From the NCBI GenBank assembly GCA_964415195.1, contig CAYPYD010000001.1, positions 372,001 to 436,000 on the forward strand: a DNA stretch of 64,000 nucleotides, in the 5' to 3' direction. Position 1 is the first letter of the stretch. Every line of letters starts with the position of its first letter. Made by a program: the position numbers and the translations under genes. Source of the DNA: WTXA01 sp964415195. GTDB taxonomy: Bacteria; Bacillota; TC1. The notes under the pieces are model-generated. The model made no database searches. It saw only the letters and a program-made list of their open reading frames with translations, and was not told the origin of the DNA. This document shows positions 54,537 through 62,685 of the stretch, in pieces.

Positions 54537-54571
54537 GAAGATAGTAGGATGCATCCTACTATCTTCTTTTT
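54537..54571 (+). terminator. Terminator after the lipoprotein gene
   Basis: Perfect 30 bp palindrome with arms GAAGATAGTAGGATG / CATCCTACTATCTTC followed by TTTT. Confidence 0.9.
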
Positions 54572-54633
54572 TAATGTGTTATTTTTTGTGTATAAATTCT
54601 TTTCCTATTTTGATTTTTTGTGTTTTTTTGATT

Positions 54634-55977
54634 CTATTTAACCCATTTTTCTTGTGTAGGATCTTGGGTTTTTTTGTATAGTTCCTGGTCTAGTGGGTTG
54701 CCGTCCATGATGTCTTCGATCATGTGGGTGTAGGCTTCATAGTCCTTATAGAGTGGTACTTCCTGGCAGAGGGCTGTTACATCAGCAGCAATACCTGCAC
54801 GGTCATTTTCGAAGTGTTCGTCACTTAAGGCTCTATAGATTATTTCGGCAATTTTGGTCATGTGTTCTTCCTTAAAGCCTCTTGTTGTGGCAGCTGGAGT
54901 TCCTAGACGAATTCCACTGGTAACAAATGGGCTTTGTTTGTCATATGGGATGGTGTTTTTGTTACAGGTAATGCCGATCTCATCAAGTCTGTGTTCTGCT
55001 TCCTTGCCTGTAATTCCAAGGCCTGATACGTCTACCATCATTAGGTGATTGTCTGTACCACCTGCTACGACTCTGAGGTTGTGTTTTTGTAGTCCTGCAG
55101 CTAAAGCAGCTGCGTTTTTGACTACTTGTTGCATGTATTCCTTAAAGGATGGTTCTGCTGCTTCCTTGAAGGCGACAGCTTTAGCTGCTATTACGTGCAT
55201 TAAAGGTCCACCTTGTAAACCAGGGAATACTGCTTTGTCGATCATTTTAGCATATTCTTCCTTGCAGAGTATCATGCCACCTCTTGGTCCTCTTAGGGTT
55301 TTGTGGGTAGTTGTGGTAACGAAGTCTGCATATGGTATTGGAGATGGGTGTAGACCTGTTGCTACTAGTCCTGCTATGTGGGCCATGTCTACCATCAGAT
55401 AGGCTCCTATTTTGTCGGCTATTTCTCTGAATTTCTTGAAGTCTATTATTCTAGAGTAGGCTGTTGCTCCGGCTAGTATTAGTTTTGGTTTGTTTTCTAA
55501 AGCTAGTCTTTCTACTTCTTTCATATCTATTCTTTCGGTGACTGGGTCGACACCGTAACTTACGAAGTTAAAATAAAGGCCTGAGAGGTTTACTGGACTT
55601 CCGTGAGTCAGGTGTCCACCATGTGCCAGGCTCATGGCCATTACTGTGTCTCCTGGTTTTAGTACTGCTAGGTAGACTGCTTCGTTGGCACTGGAGCCTG
55701 AGTGTGGTTGAACGTTGGCGTGGTCTGCTCCAAAGAGCTTGCAGGCTCTGTCTCTTGCTAGGTTTTCTGCTACGTCTACATGCTCACAGCCACCATAGTA
55801 TCTTTTTCCTGGGTAGCCTTCGGCGTATTTGTTGGTTAGTACTGATCCTTGTGCTTGCAGTATGCAAGGGCTGACGAAGTTTTCTGAGGCTATTAGTTCT
55901 ATTTTGTCGTTTTGTCTATTTCTTTCATCTTTTAGTACTTTTGCAATTTCTGGGTCATAGTTTTTTAGTATTCTCAT
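54634..55977 (-). CDS. glyA: Serine hydroxymethyltransferase
   Basis: 447 residues. Complete fold-type I PLP enzyme: ELIASENFVS, EGYPGKRYYGG, QPHSGSSANEAVY, the PLP Lys in TTTTHKTLRGPRGG and SGIRLGTPAATTRG. It interconverts serine and glycine with tetrahydrofolate, linking to folA at 38159. It is about 30 residues longer at the C-terminus than common forms. GGAGGTG RBS at ATG 55977. The plus strand here is T/G-rich even though the gene is on the minus strand. Confidence 0.96.
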   Translation of the reverse strand: MRILKNYDPEIAKVLKDERNRQNDKIELIASENFVSPCILQAQGSVLTNKYAEGYPGKRYYGGCEHVDVAENLARDRACKLFGADHANVQPHSGSSANEAVYLAVLKPGDTVMAMSLAHGGHLTHGSPVNLSGLYFNFVSYGVDPVTERIDMKEVERLALENKPKLILAGATAYSRIIDFKKFREIADKIGAYLMVDMAHIAGLVATGLHPSPIPYADFVTTTTHKTLRGPRGGMILCKEEYAKMIDKAVFPGLQGGPLMHVIAAKAVAFKEAAEPSFKEYMQQVVKNAAALAAGLQKHNLRVVAGGTDNHLMMVDVSGLGITGKEAEHRLDEIGITCNKNTIPYDKQSPFVTSGIRLGTPAATTRGFKEEHMTKIAEIIYRALSDEHFENDRAGIAADVTALCQEVPLYKDYEAYTHMIEDIMDGNPLDQELYKKTQDPTQEKWVK

Positions 55978-56102
55978 TTGGGTAACACCTCCGTTTTTAA
56001 TTGTGTCCTATAATTTAATTATATTCCTCTTGAAAATTTCTTTCAATAAAATTAGTGTATATGATTGACCGATTGTTGTTTGTGGTGTTAGAATGGTGGT
56101 GG

Positions 56103-56193
56103 ATTCTGAAGTTATTTATCCTAAGGGAAACTATGGATACTTAACCCGGGTTTGAAGAGAAATCTTCAGATCTCCCGCGTTTGGAAAGGAATT
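56103..56193 (+). ncRNA. Moco-type riboswitch aptamer, copy 1
   Basis: Contains CCTAAGGGAAACTATGG, ACCCGGGTTT, a GAAA-tetraloop hairpin GAAGA-GAAA-TCTTC and the 3' signature CTCCCGCG-TT-TGGAAAGG, closely resembling the molybdenum/tungsten cofactor RNA motif found before E. coli moaA. Ends pair as ATTC / GAAT. It is followed by a terminator at 56210. Confidence 0.8.
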
Positions 56194-56209
56194 TTATATA
56201 ATTCATTGC

Positions 56210-56236
56210 GGGGAGACGTGCGTCTTCCCTTTTTTA
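56210..56236 (+). terminator. Terminator between the two riboswitch copies
   Basis: GGG(G)AGACG / CGTCTTCCC stem directly followed by TTTTTT. As it lies after copy 1 and before the modA gene, it is the likely expression platform of copy 1. Confidence 0.85.
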
Positions 56237-56251
56237 TTTGAATATTAGTTA

Positions 56252-56343
56252 ATTCTGAAGTTATTTAGCCTAAGGGAAACTAGGGGTAGATGACCTGGGT
56301 TTGGGGAGAAATCCCTGGATCTCCCGCGTTTGGAAAGGAATTC
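56252..56343 (+). ncRNA. Moco-type riboswitch aptamer, copy 2
   Basis: About 75% identical to copy 1: same TTCTGAAGTTATTTA start, CCTAAGGGAAACTAGGG, ACCTGGGTTT and CTCCCGCGTTTGGAAAGG. The tetraloop stem reads GGGA-GAAA-TCCC instead of GAAGA-GAAA-TCTTC, i.e. compensatory base changes that support the RNA structure. It ends 16 nt before the RBS (56359-56367), so it may control translation. Confidence 0.85.
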
Positions 56344-56371
56344 GTTCAAAAAAATATGGAAGAGGTGCAAA

Positions 56372-57148
56372 ATGTCCAAAATGAAAAAATTTATGGTCTT
56401 GGTTCTTGGTATTGCTTTGTTGTTTGTGGCAACAGGGTGTGGTAAGGAAGGTAGTGGTGATGGTGAGGATAGGGTTACTATTCTTGTTGGGGCTGCTGCT
56501 AGTTTGACTGATGCTATTACTGAAATTGAGCCTTTGTTTGAAAAGTCTGAGGGTATTGATCTTGATCTTCAGTTTTCTGCTACTGGTCCCTTAAAGGAGC
56601 AGATAAAGAGTGGTGCTGATATTGATGTTTTTATGAGTGCTTCTAAGAAGGATATGGTTGAGATGGTTGATGCAGGCCTGGTTGTTAATGATGAGGTTCT
56701 TTTGACTAATGAGCTGGTTTTGGCTAAAACTAAGGGTAGTGATGTTAAGAGTATTAATGACTTGAGGGGTGTTGAGTTTATTGCTGTGGGTGAGCCTGCT
56801 AGTGTTCCTGTTGGTAAGTATGCTGTTGAGGCGTTAACCAATTTGGGACTTTATGATTCACTTAAGGGTAAGTTTACTTATGGTAAGGATGTTTCTCAGG
56901 TGTTGAACTGGGTTGAGTTAGGTAATGCTGAGGTTGGTTTTGTTTATTATTCTGATTTTGTCAGGAGTGGTGGCAAGGTTGAATTGGTAGAGAAAGTTGA
57001 TGTTAGTAAGTATGCTAAGATTGTTTATCCTATGGGTATTGTTAAAGCGAGTACTAAGGTTGATGAGGCTAGGGCTTTTATGGAGTTTTTAAAGGGTGAT
57101 AAGGCTAAGGCAGTTTTTGAGAAGTATGGTTTTGGTATAGCTGAGTAA
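56372..57148 (+). CDS. modA: Molybdate ABC transporter substrate-binding lipoprotein
   Basis: 258 residues. Lipobox FVATGCGKE, then the ModA fold: ILVGAAASLTDAITEIEPLFEKSEGI, LQFSATGPLKEQIKSGADIDVFMSASKKDM and VSQVLNWVELGNAEVGFVYYSD. It binds molybdate or tungstate. ATG 56372 is chosen since GAAGAGGTG precedes it; an upstream TTG (56330) lies inside the riboswitch. No modB/modC follow; the next gene is unrelated, so the transport partners are elsewhere. Confidence 0.93.
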   Translation: MSKMKKFMVLVLGIALLFVATGCGKEGSGDGEDRVTILVGAAASLTDAITEIEPLFEKSEGIDLDLQFSATGPLKEQIKSGADIDVFMSASKKDMVEMVDAGLVVNDEVLLTNELVLAKTKGSDVKSINDLRGVEFIAVGEPASVPVGKYAVEALTNLGLYDSLKGKFTYGKDVSQVLNWVELGNAEVGFVYYSDFVRSGGKVELVEKVDVSKYAKIVYPMGIVKASTKVDEARAFMEFLKGDKAKAVFEKYGFGIAE

Positions 57149-57194
57149 TTAGTTTAGTTAAGTTAGTTTTTTTATTTTATATAGATGTAAGTTG

Positions 57195-57228
57195 ACCGGC
57201 TCTTTTGTTAGGGTCGGTTTTATTTTGT
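57195..57228 (+). terminator. Terminator after modA
   Basis: ACCGGCTC / GGGTCGGT stem with two G-U pairs followed by TTTATTTT. Confidence 0.75.
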
Positions 57229-57302
57229 TGTGTGGGTTGCTTATGTGGGTGGTTGGTAGTATTATTTTTGTATAGAGTAAGTTTGTTTTGTGGAGGTTTA
57301 TT

Positions 57303-57806
57303 ATGAATGTTTTGGAGTTTGCTATAAATATGGAGAATGATGGTGAGAGGTACTATAGGGAACAGGCTGAGTTGAATAGGGATAATGGTTTGTTTGTTGT
57401 TTGTAGTATGTTGGCTGATGATGAGAGGAATCATGCTGCTCTTCTTAGGAGTAGGTATGAGAATAGGGTTTTTGATCTTGATGAGGGTAGTGATGTTGAG
57501 AGGGTTGGGAATGTTTTTTCTGGTCTTGTTGCTGTTGGTTTTTATGAGAAGGAGCTTCTTGGCCAGTTGGATTTTTATAAGTTGGCGGCTAATAGGGAGC
57601 GTGAGAGTGTTGTTCTTTATACCGAGTTGTTGGATGAAGCTAAGGTTGTTAAGGGTAATCAGGGTTCTAGGGATGTTAGGTTGTATGAGTTTTTGATTGG
57701 TCAAGAGGAGGAGCATTTGAGGGTTCTTGAGGAGTTGGTTAAGCATTTGACTCATGCTGAGGATTGGGTAGAGAATGCGGAGTTTGGGAATAGGGAAGAA
57801 TATTAG
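57303..57806 (+). CDS. Ferritin-like/rubrerythrin-domain protein
   Basis: 167 residues. A four-helix diiron fold without the rubredoxin tail: Glu in INMENDGERYY, ExxH in DDERNHAAL, Glu in ANRERESVVLY and ExxH in EEEHLRVLEEL. It probably binds iron and removes peroxide or stores iron. ATG 57303 follows TGGAGG; the upstream TTG (57288) overlaps the box. Codon use is strongly G/T-ending. Confidence 0.88.
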   Translation: MNVLEFAINMENDGERYYREQAELNRDNGLFVVCSMLADDERNHAALLRSRYENRVFDLDEGSDVERVGNVFSGLVAVGFYEKELLGQLDFYKLAANRERESVVLYTELLDEAKVVKGNQGSRDVRLYEFLIGQEEEHLRVLEELVKHLTHAEDWVENAEFGNREEY

Positions 57807-57978
57807 GCTTAATAAAAGAAATTTAAAGAAATTTAATTTATTTTGCTAAAAGGTGTATCTTTTTAGTTTTCTGTGCTATACTAAGAGAGTAATGGAATGT
57901 AAAATTTAATTGTTTCCCCATTGATTATGAGAAATGAATTGAAATGACAAGTCCAAATATTAATGGAGGTAATGATTT

Positions 57979-58146
57979 ATGAGCGACAAAAACTTAAACT
58001 GTTCTGATTGTGGAGCTGAATTTGTATTCACTCAAGGCGAGCAAGATTTCTATGCTGAAAAAGGTTTTACAAACGAACCTAGAAGATGCCCTGAATGCAG
58101 AAAACAAAAAAAGCAACAAAGAAGAAACTACAATTCTGAATATTAA
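57979..58146 (+). CDS. Zinc-ribbon protein (55 aa)
   Basis: ATG 57979 to TAA 58146, strong TGGAGGT RBS. Two CxxC knuckles (CSDCGAEF, CPECRKQKKQQRR) and the family motif FTQGEQDFYAEKGF NEP match the zf-trcl/probable zinc-ribbon family. Basic C-terminus suggests nucleic-acid contact. Own terminator at 58170. Confidence 0.85.
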   Translation: MSDKNLNCSDCGAEFVFTQGEQDFYAEKGFTNEPRRCPECRKQKKQQRRNYNSEY

Positions 58147-58169
58147 GATTTAATATATTAGAGATTAAG

Positions 58170-58193
58170 AAGCACCAATGGTGCTTTTTTTTT
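58170..58193 (+). terminator. Terminator after the zinc-ribbon gene
   Basis: AAGCACC / GGTGCTT stem, loop AAT, followed by a long T run. Confidence 0.85.
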
Positions 58194-58383
58194 GTCCAAT
58201 TTTAATTGTATCATATTTGTTGTCTGATTTGGGGTTGTTTTGGTTATTGTTGTGGATTGTGGTTTTATTTTTATGTATTGTTACGTATTGTTTTTATATA
58301 TTGTATACTTGTATTATTGATTAAGTGATTGTTTAAAGTTAGTATATTGCTTGTTATATTAATTTAGTGAAGGAGTTTGTGTT

Positions 58384-58926
58384 ATGAATTTAGAGGAGTT
58401 AAGATTTGATTGTGCTGTTAAGCAGAAGAAGGGGCTTCATTTTATTTTGGCGTCTGTTGTTATTTGGGCTTTGGTGGCTGGTATTCATGCTACGGACTTG
58501 CCGATTCTTACTAAGAATTTTTATACTTTTTGTGCTACTGCGCCTTTGGTGCCTTTGGCTTATCTTATTTCTAGGTTTATTGGGGTGGAGTTTTCTGATG
58601 GGAAGAATCCTTTGAATGGTCTTGGTTTGTTGTTTTCTTTTAATCAGTTGTTGTATTTGTTGATTGCTATGTGGGTTTATCCTACTGTGCCTTTGAAGAT
58701 GGTGATGGTTATTGGGATGATTTTTGGGGCTCATTTGTTGCCTTATGGTTGGTTGTATAAATCAAGATCTTATATGGTGATGGCTGTTGTGATACCTTTG
58801 TTTAGTTTGTTTTTTGGTATGGGTTTGTCTGGTTTTGTTTATGCTTTGGTGATGGTGGGTGTTGAGGTTGTGTTTAGTTTGTTGTTGTGGTTGGAAGTTA
58901 GGAAGTTAGGTGCTGGGGTTAAGTAG
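58384..58926 (+). CDS. DUF7010-like membrane protein
   Basis: 180 residues, five to six TM segments. The opening MNLEELRFDCAVKQKKGL followed by HFILASVVIWALVAGIH is typical of DUF7010 proteins. Function unknown. AAGGAG RBS. Extremely G/T-rich coding strand. Confidence 0.7.
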   Translation: MNLEELRFDCAVKQKKGLHFILASVVIWALVAGIHATDLPILTKNFYTFCATAPLVPLAYLISRFIGVEFSDGKNPLNGLGLLFSFNQLLYLLIAMWVYPTVPLKMVMVIGMIFGAHLLPYGWLYKSRSYMVMAVVIPLFSLFFGMGLSGFVYALVMVGVEVVFSLLLWLEVRKLGAGVK

Positions 58927-59050
58927 TGTCCAGGTTATTGACCTTTAGTCTAATTATGAGGTTTAATTTTTACAAAGCGTAAAATCACTATTATTTTTTA
59001 CTATATATTTTGTTATACTATATTTAATATTAAATTAGAAAAGGTGTTAT

Positions 59051-61954
59051 ATGAATAATTTAACTCATGATTTATCGCAATCATTAGCAACTAGTTTTAT
59101 CGATTATAGAAGTGAATCTTTTGAGGATTTTAGACCCAAACTTTTGGTGAATAACTATAAGAAAGGGACTAAAGTCCTAAATTATTTGACCAATGAATTG
59201 GAAAAATGTACAGAGTTTTATTTCTCAATAGCATTTATAACAAATAGTGGTCTTAATATTTTATTGGAAGCTTTGAGAAAATTAGAAAAAAATGGAATAA
59301 AAGGTAAGATCCTCACAACTAATTATTTAAATTTTAATGATCCAAAAGCTTTAAGAAGACTTTTGGATTTTAAAAATTTAGAAGTTAAAATATATGATGC
59401 AGGTAATTTCCATACTAAAGGATATATTTTTAAAAAGATAAAAAGTGAAAAAGAAACAGAAATTAAAAAAGAATACTATACTTTGATAATTGGAAGCTCA
59501 AATATAACTCAAGAAGCTTTAACAAAGAATGAAGAATGGAATTTGAAAGTAACTTCCCTTGAAAACGGTGAGTTATTAATGGATACTCTTAGCGAGTTTA
59601 ATTCTATTTGGGATAGAGCTAATGAATTAACTGATGAATGGTTAAACAATTATTCCGAAAAATACAAGAAAATTGTGCAGTATAAACTCGAAGATTATAT
59701 TCCAGTTACAGAAGCATTAGATATAATGCCTAATGCTATGCAAAGAGAAGCTTTAATTAGCTTAGAAGAATTGAGGAAGTCTAAGGAGAATAAAGGTTTG
59801 CTTATCTCAGCAACTGGTACTGGAAAAACATATCTTTCTGCTTTTGATGTGTTAGCAAATAAACCTAAAAAAATGCTATTTGTTATACATAGAGAACAGA
59901 TAGCAAAAGCAGCAATGAAAAGTTTTAAAAGAATATTTGGTAGTTCAAAAACTATGGGTATATTATCTGGGAATTCTAAAGCATTTGATTGTGATTATAT
60001 TTTTACTACAATTCAAACATTATCAAAGGATGAAACCTTAAATAAGTTTAGTAGAGATTTCTTTGACTATATTATTATTGATGAGGTTCATAAGGCTGGT
60101 GCTGAAAGTTACAAGAAAGTTATTGACTACTTTCAACCTAAATTCCTTTTAGGTATGACAGCAACCCCTGAAAGAACTGATGGATCAAATATTTTTCAGC
60201 TTTTTGACTATAATATTGCATACGAAATTAGATTGCAAAGAGCTTTGGAAGAAGATATGTTATGTCCGTTTCACTATTTTGGCGTTTCAGAAATAGAAGT
60301 AGATGGTCAACTGCTAGATGAAAAATCTAGTTTCAGAAAATTAACCTCAGAGGAACGTGTTAAGAACATTATAGAAAAGGCTGAATTCTATGGTAATTCT
60401 GGATCGAGAGTTAAAGGTCTTATTTTTTGTAGTAGAAATGAGGAAGCAGAAGAGCTCTCAAGAATTTTTAATAGCAAAGGTTATGATACGATTGCATTAT
60501 CAGGGAATAGTACACAGGAGGAGAGAGAGCAAGCAATAAATAGACTTGAACAAGAAAATTCGGAGAATAAATTAGACTATATATTTACCAGGGATATATT
60601 TAATGAAGGTGTTGATATACCTGAAGTTAATCAAATTATTATGTTAAGACCTACTGAATCATCTGTTATATTTGTTCAACAATTAGGCAGAGGATTAAGG
60701 AAAAGTAGAGAAAAAGATTTTGTTGTTATAATTGATTTTATTGGAAATTATCAGAAGAACTTCTTAATTCCTATAGCACTATCAGGTGATAGAACATTTA
60801 ATAAGGATACTATTCGGAAATTTGTTATGGAAGGTAACAGTGTAATACCTGGTTGTTCAACTATAATGTTTGATGAAATAGCTCAAAAAAGAATCTTCGA
60901 CTCAATTAATAAAACAAATTTTTCATCTATGAAATTACTAAAAGAAGAATATAAAAATTTAAAGATTAAAATTGGAAGAATCCCTAATATGGTTGATTTT
61001 TATGAACATGGTTCTATAGATCCGCAGTTGATAATTAGTAATTCTAAAAGTCATTATAACTTTCTAAAAAAAGTAGAAAAAGAATATTCAATTAAATTAG
61101 ATGTAAATCAACAAAAAGCTATAGAGTTTATTTCTAATGAATTATCAAATGGTAAAAGACCACATGAACTTATATTACTTAAAGAATTATTGTATTCCAA
61201 AAGTATATCAAGAAATGAAATAGACGATATCTTTAAAGAATATAATGTTATTATGGATGAAAAAAGCTTAAACTCAACTATTTCTATTTTAAGCAATGGA
61301 TTTTTAACAAGTACTGATTTAAAAAAATATAACAATGCTAATTTTCTAAAATTAGAAGATAACAATATAGAAAGATCAGTTTTTTTTGACAATTGCTTAG
61401 ACGATGACTTCATTGATATAATTACTGATTTGCTTGAATACTCATTTATGGAATATTATGATAATTATTCAAAACCATATTTAGATACGAATTTAATTCT
61501 ATATCAAAAATATTCAAGAAAAGATGCTTGTCGTCTATTAAACTGGCATAAGGATGAAAGTTCAGTAGTATTTGGATATAAAATTAAGCATAATACATGC
61601 CCAATTTTTGTAACTTATGATAAAAATCATGATATTGGTAAAAGTATTAATTATGAAGATGAATTTATAGATAGAAATACTTTTAGTTGGATGACGAAGA
61701 ACAATAGAACTTTTGAATCACGTGATGTTAAGCAAATAATAAATCATAGAGATGAGAATATAAGAATAGATTTATTTGTAAAGAAAGCAGATGCTGATGG
61801 AACAGACTTCTATTACCTTGGTGAACTAGATTATATTGATTCTAAGGAAACAAAAATAAAGAATGATAATAATAAAGAGCTACCTATAGTGAATATCAAA
61901 TTCAAATTTAAAAATACAGTTAGAGAAGATATTTATGATTATTTAACAAAATAA
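59051..61954 (+). CDS. PLD-like domain / SF2 helicase / DUF3427 protein
   Basis: 967 residues in three parts. A phospholipase D-like nuclease domain (about 30-200) with H121-x-K123 (FHTKGYIF) and GSSNITQEAL, but without the Asp of a full HKD motif. An SF2 helicase (about 230-560) with Walker A GTGKT (near 256-260), DEVH at 344-347 (IIDEVHKAG), GMTATPERTDG and the motif VI QQLGRGLRKS. A C-terminal DUF3427-type region (about 800-967; SSVVFGYKIKHNTCPIFVTYDKN). Such proteins are found in defence and DNA-repair islands. It faces a Nudix gene through a shared terminator. AAAGG RBS, ATG 59051. Confidence 0.9.
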   Translation: MNNLTHDLSQSLATSFIDYRSESFEDFRPKLLVNNYKKGTKVLNYLTNELEKCTEFYFSIAFITNSGLNILLEALRKLEKNGIKGKILTTNYLNFNDPKALRRLLDFKNLEVKIYDAGNFHTKGYIFKKIKSEKETEIKKEYYTLIIGSSNITQEALTKNEEWNLKVTSLENGELLMDTLSEFNSIWDRANELTDEWLNNYSEKYKKIVQYKLEDYIPVTEALDIMPNAMQREALISLEELRKSKENKGLLISATGTGKTYLSAFDVLANKPKKMLFVIHREQIAKAAMKSFKRIFGSSKTMGILSGNSKAFDCDYIFTTIQTLSKDETLNKFSRDFFDYIIIDEVHKAGAESYKKVIDYFQPKFLLGMTATPERTDGSNIFQLFDYNIAYEIRLQRALEEDMLCPFHYFGVSEIEVDGQLLDEKSSFRKLTSEERVKNIIEKAEFYGNSGSRVKGLIFCSRNEEAEELSRIFNSKGYDTIALSGNSTQEEREQAINRLEQENSENKLDYIFTRDIFNEGVDIPEVNQIIMLRPTESSVIFVQQLGRGLRKSREKDFVVIIDFIGNYQKNFLIPIALSGDRTFNKDTIRKFVMEGNSVIPGCSTIMFDEIAQKRIFDSINKTNFSSMKLLKEEYKNLKIKIGRIPNMVDFYEHGSIDPQLIISNSKSHYNFLKKVEKEYSIKLDVNQQKAIEFISNELSNGKRPHELILLKELLYSKSISRNEIDDIFKEYNVIMDEKSLNSTISILSNGFLTSTDLKKYNNANFLKLEDNNIERSVFFDNCLDDDFIDIITDLLEYSFMEYYDNYSKPYLDTNLILYQKYSRKDACRLLNWHKDESSVVFGYKIKHNTCPIFVTYDKNHDIGKSINYEDEFIDRNTFSWMTKNNRTFESRDVKQIINHRDENIRIDLFVKKADADGTDFYYLGELDYIDSKETKIKNDNNKELPIVNIKFKFKNTVREDIYDYLTK

Positions 61955-61959
61955 AACAA

Positions 61960-61994
61960 AACAGTTAACTTAATTCAAAGTTAACTGTTTTTTA
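61960..61994. terminator. Bidirectional terminator between helicase and Nudix genes
   Basis: AACAGTTAACTT / AAGTTAACTGTT perfect 12 bp stem with T-rich exits on both strands; the Nudix stop codon lies within it. Confidence 0.85.
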
Positions 61995-62373
61995 TTTCCA
62001 ATATCTTATTAATAACATCAATATCTGCTTGCAGCCAATCTACGGACCATAGATTATCTAATTCTAACCACCTTGCATCATTATGCTCTAATAAATTAAA
62101 CTCACCATTAACTAATGAACAAAAGTAACAATGCATTATCAGATGGAAATTCGGATAAGGATATTCAACCGTTATAAGAAATTGATCAATAGTGATATCA
62201 GCATCTAACTCCTCTTTAATTTCTCTTTTTAGAGCAGTTTCTCTTGTTTCTCCTGATTCTATCTTACCACCAGGGAATTCCCACATATTTTCAAATTCAC
62301 CATATCCACGTTTTGTCGCAAGTATTTTATTATCTTTTTGGATAATTGCTGCTACAACCTCAATATTTTTCAT
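61981..62373 (-). CDS. MutT-like Nudix (d)NTP pyrophosphohydrolase
   Basis: 130 residues. Nudix box GGKIESGETRETALKREIKEELDA with all catalytic Glu residues (REIKEEL); one deviation is Asp for the usual Gly after EEL. The family cleaves oxidised or modified nucleoside triphosphates. ATG at 62373 is chosen because GAGGTG lies 8 nt upstream; an earlier in-frame ATG (62415) has no RBS. It converges on the PLD-helicase gene, a pairing seen for DUF3427 proteins. Confidence 0.88.
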   Translation of the reverse strand: MKNIEVVAAIIQKDNKILATKRGYGEFENMWEFPGGKIESGETRETALKREIKEELDADITIDQFLITVEYPYPNFHLIMHCYFCSLVNGEFNLLEHNDARWLELDNLWSVDWLQADIDVINKILEIKNS

Positions 62374-62685
62374 AATATACACCTCGTTGAGATTATACCA
62401 TAATACATCATGCAAATCACAAATATTATCATTTAAATATTAACATTAAAATTTCCTAGAAAAAAATAATACTTAACACTACCCATATTCAAAAACAATG
62501 ATATAATAAGCTTAATATGAGCGGAACAATAAGGGGCGAAAATCACCAAAAGGAACAATAGAAGTGGTGATTATGGGTCAAAAAGCTCAAAAAGGAGGAT
62601 ATTCTAGAATTACAAAGGGAAATTAGAGATACACTGGAGAAAAAGCGAAACAGAAAATGAAGATCAGAAACAAGGAGGATGCCAA
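62374..62685 (+). promoter_or_regulatory. Leader region of the EF-G-like gene
   Basis: 312 bp gap. Extended -10 TGATATAAT (TATAAT 62502-62507), then a leader of about 178 nt with a direct repeat GGAACAATA (62523 and 62551) and an AATCACC / GGTGATT hairpin (62541-62573). A 17-codon ORF (62573) shows no RBS. No known riboswitch was recognised. Confidence 0.4.

Noticed and set aside
57177..57755. 192-codon minus-strand ORF
   Set aside because: Antisense to the ferritin-like gene; its Asn/Thr/Leu/Ile-rich content is an artefact of the G/T-rich plus strand.
62573..62626. 17-codon ORF in the EF-G-like leader
   Set aside because: No ribosome binding site and no recognisable content; treated as part of the leader.
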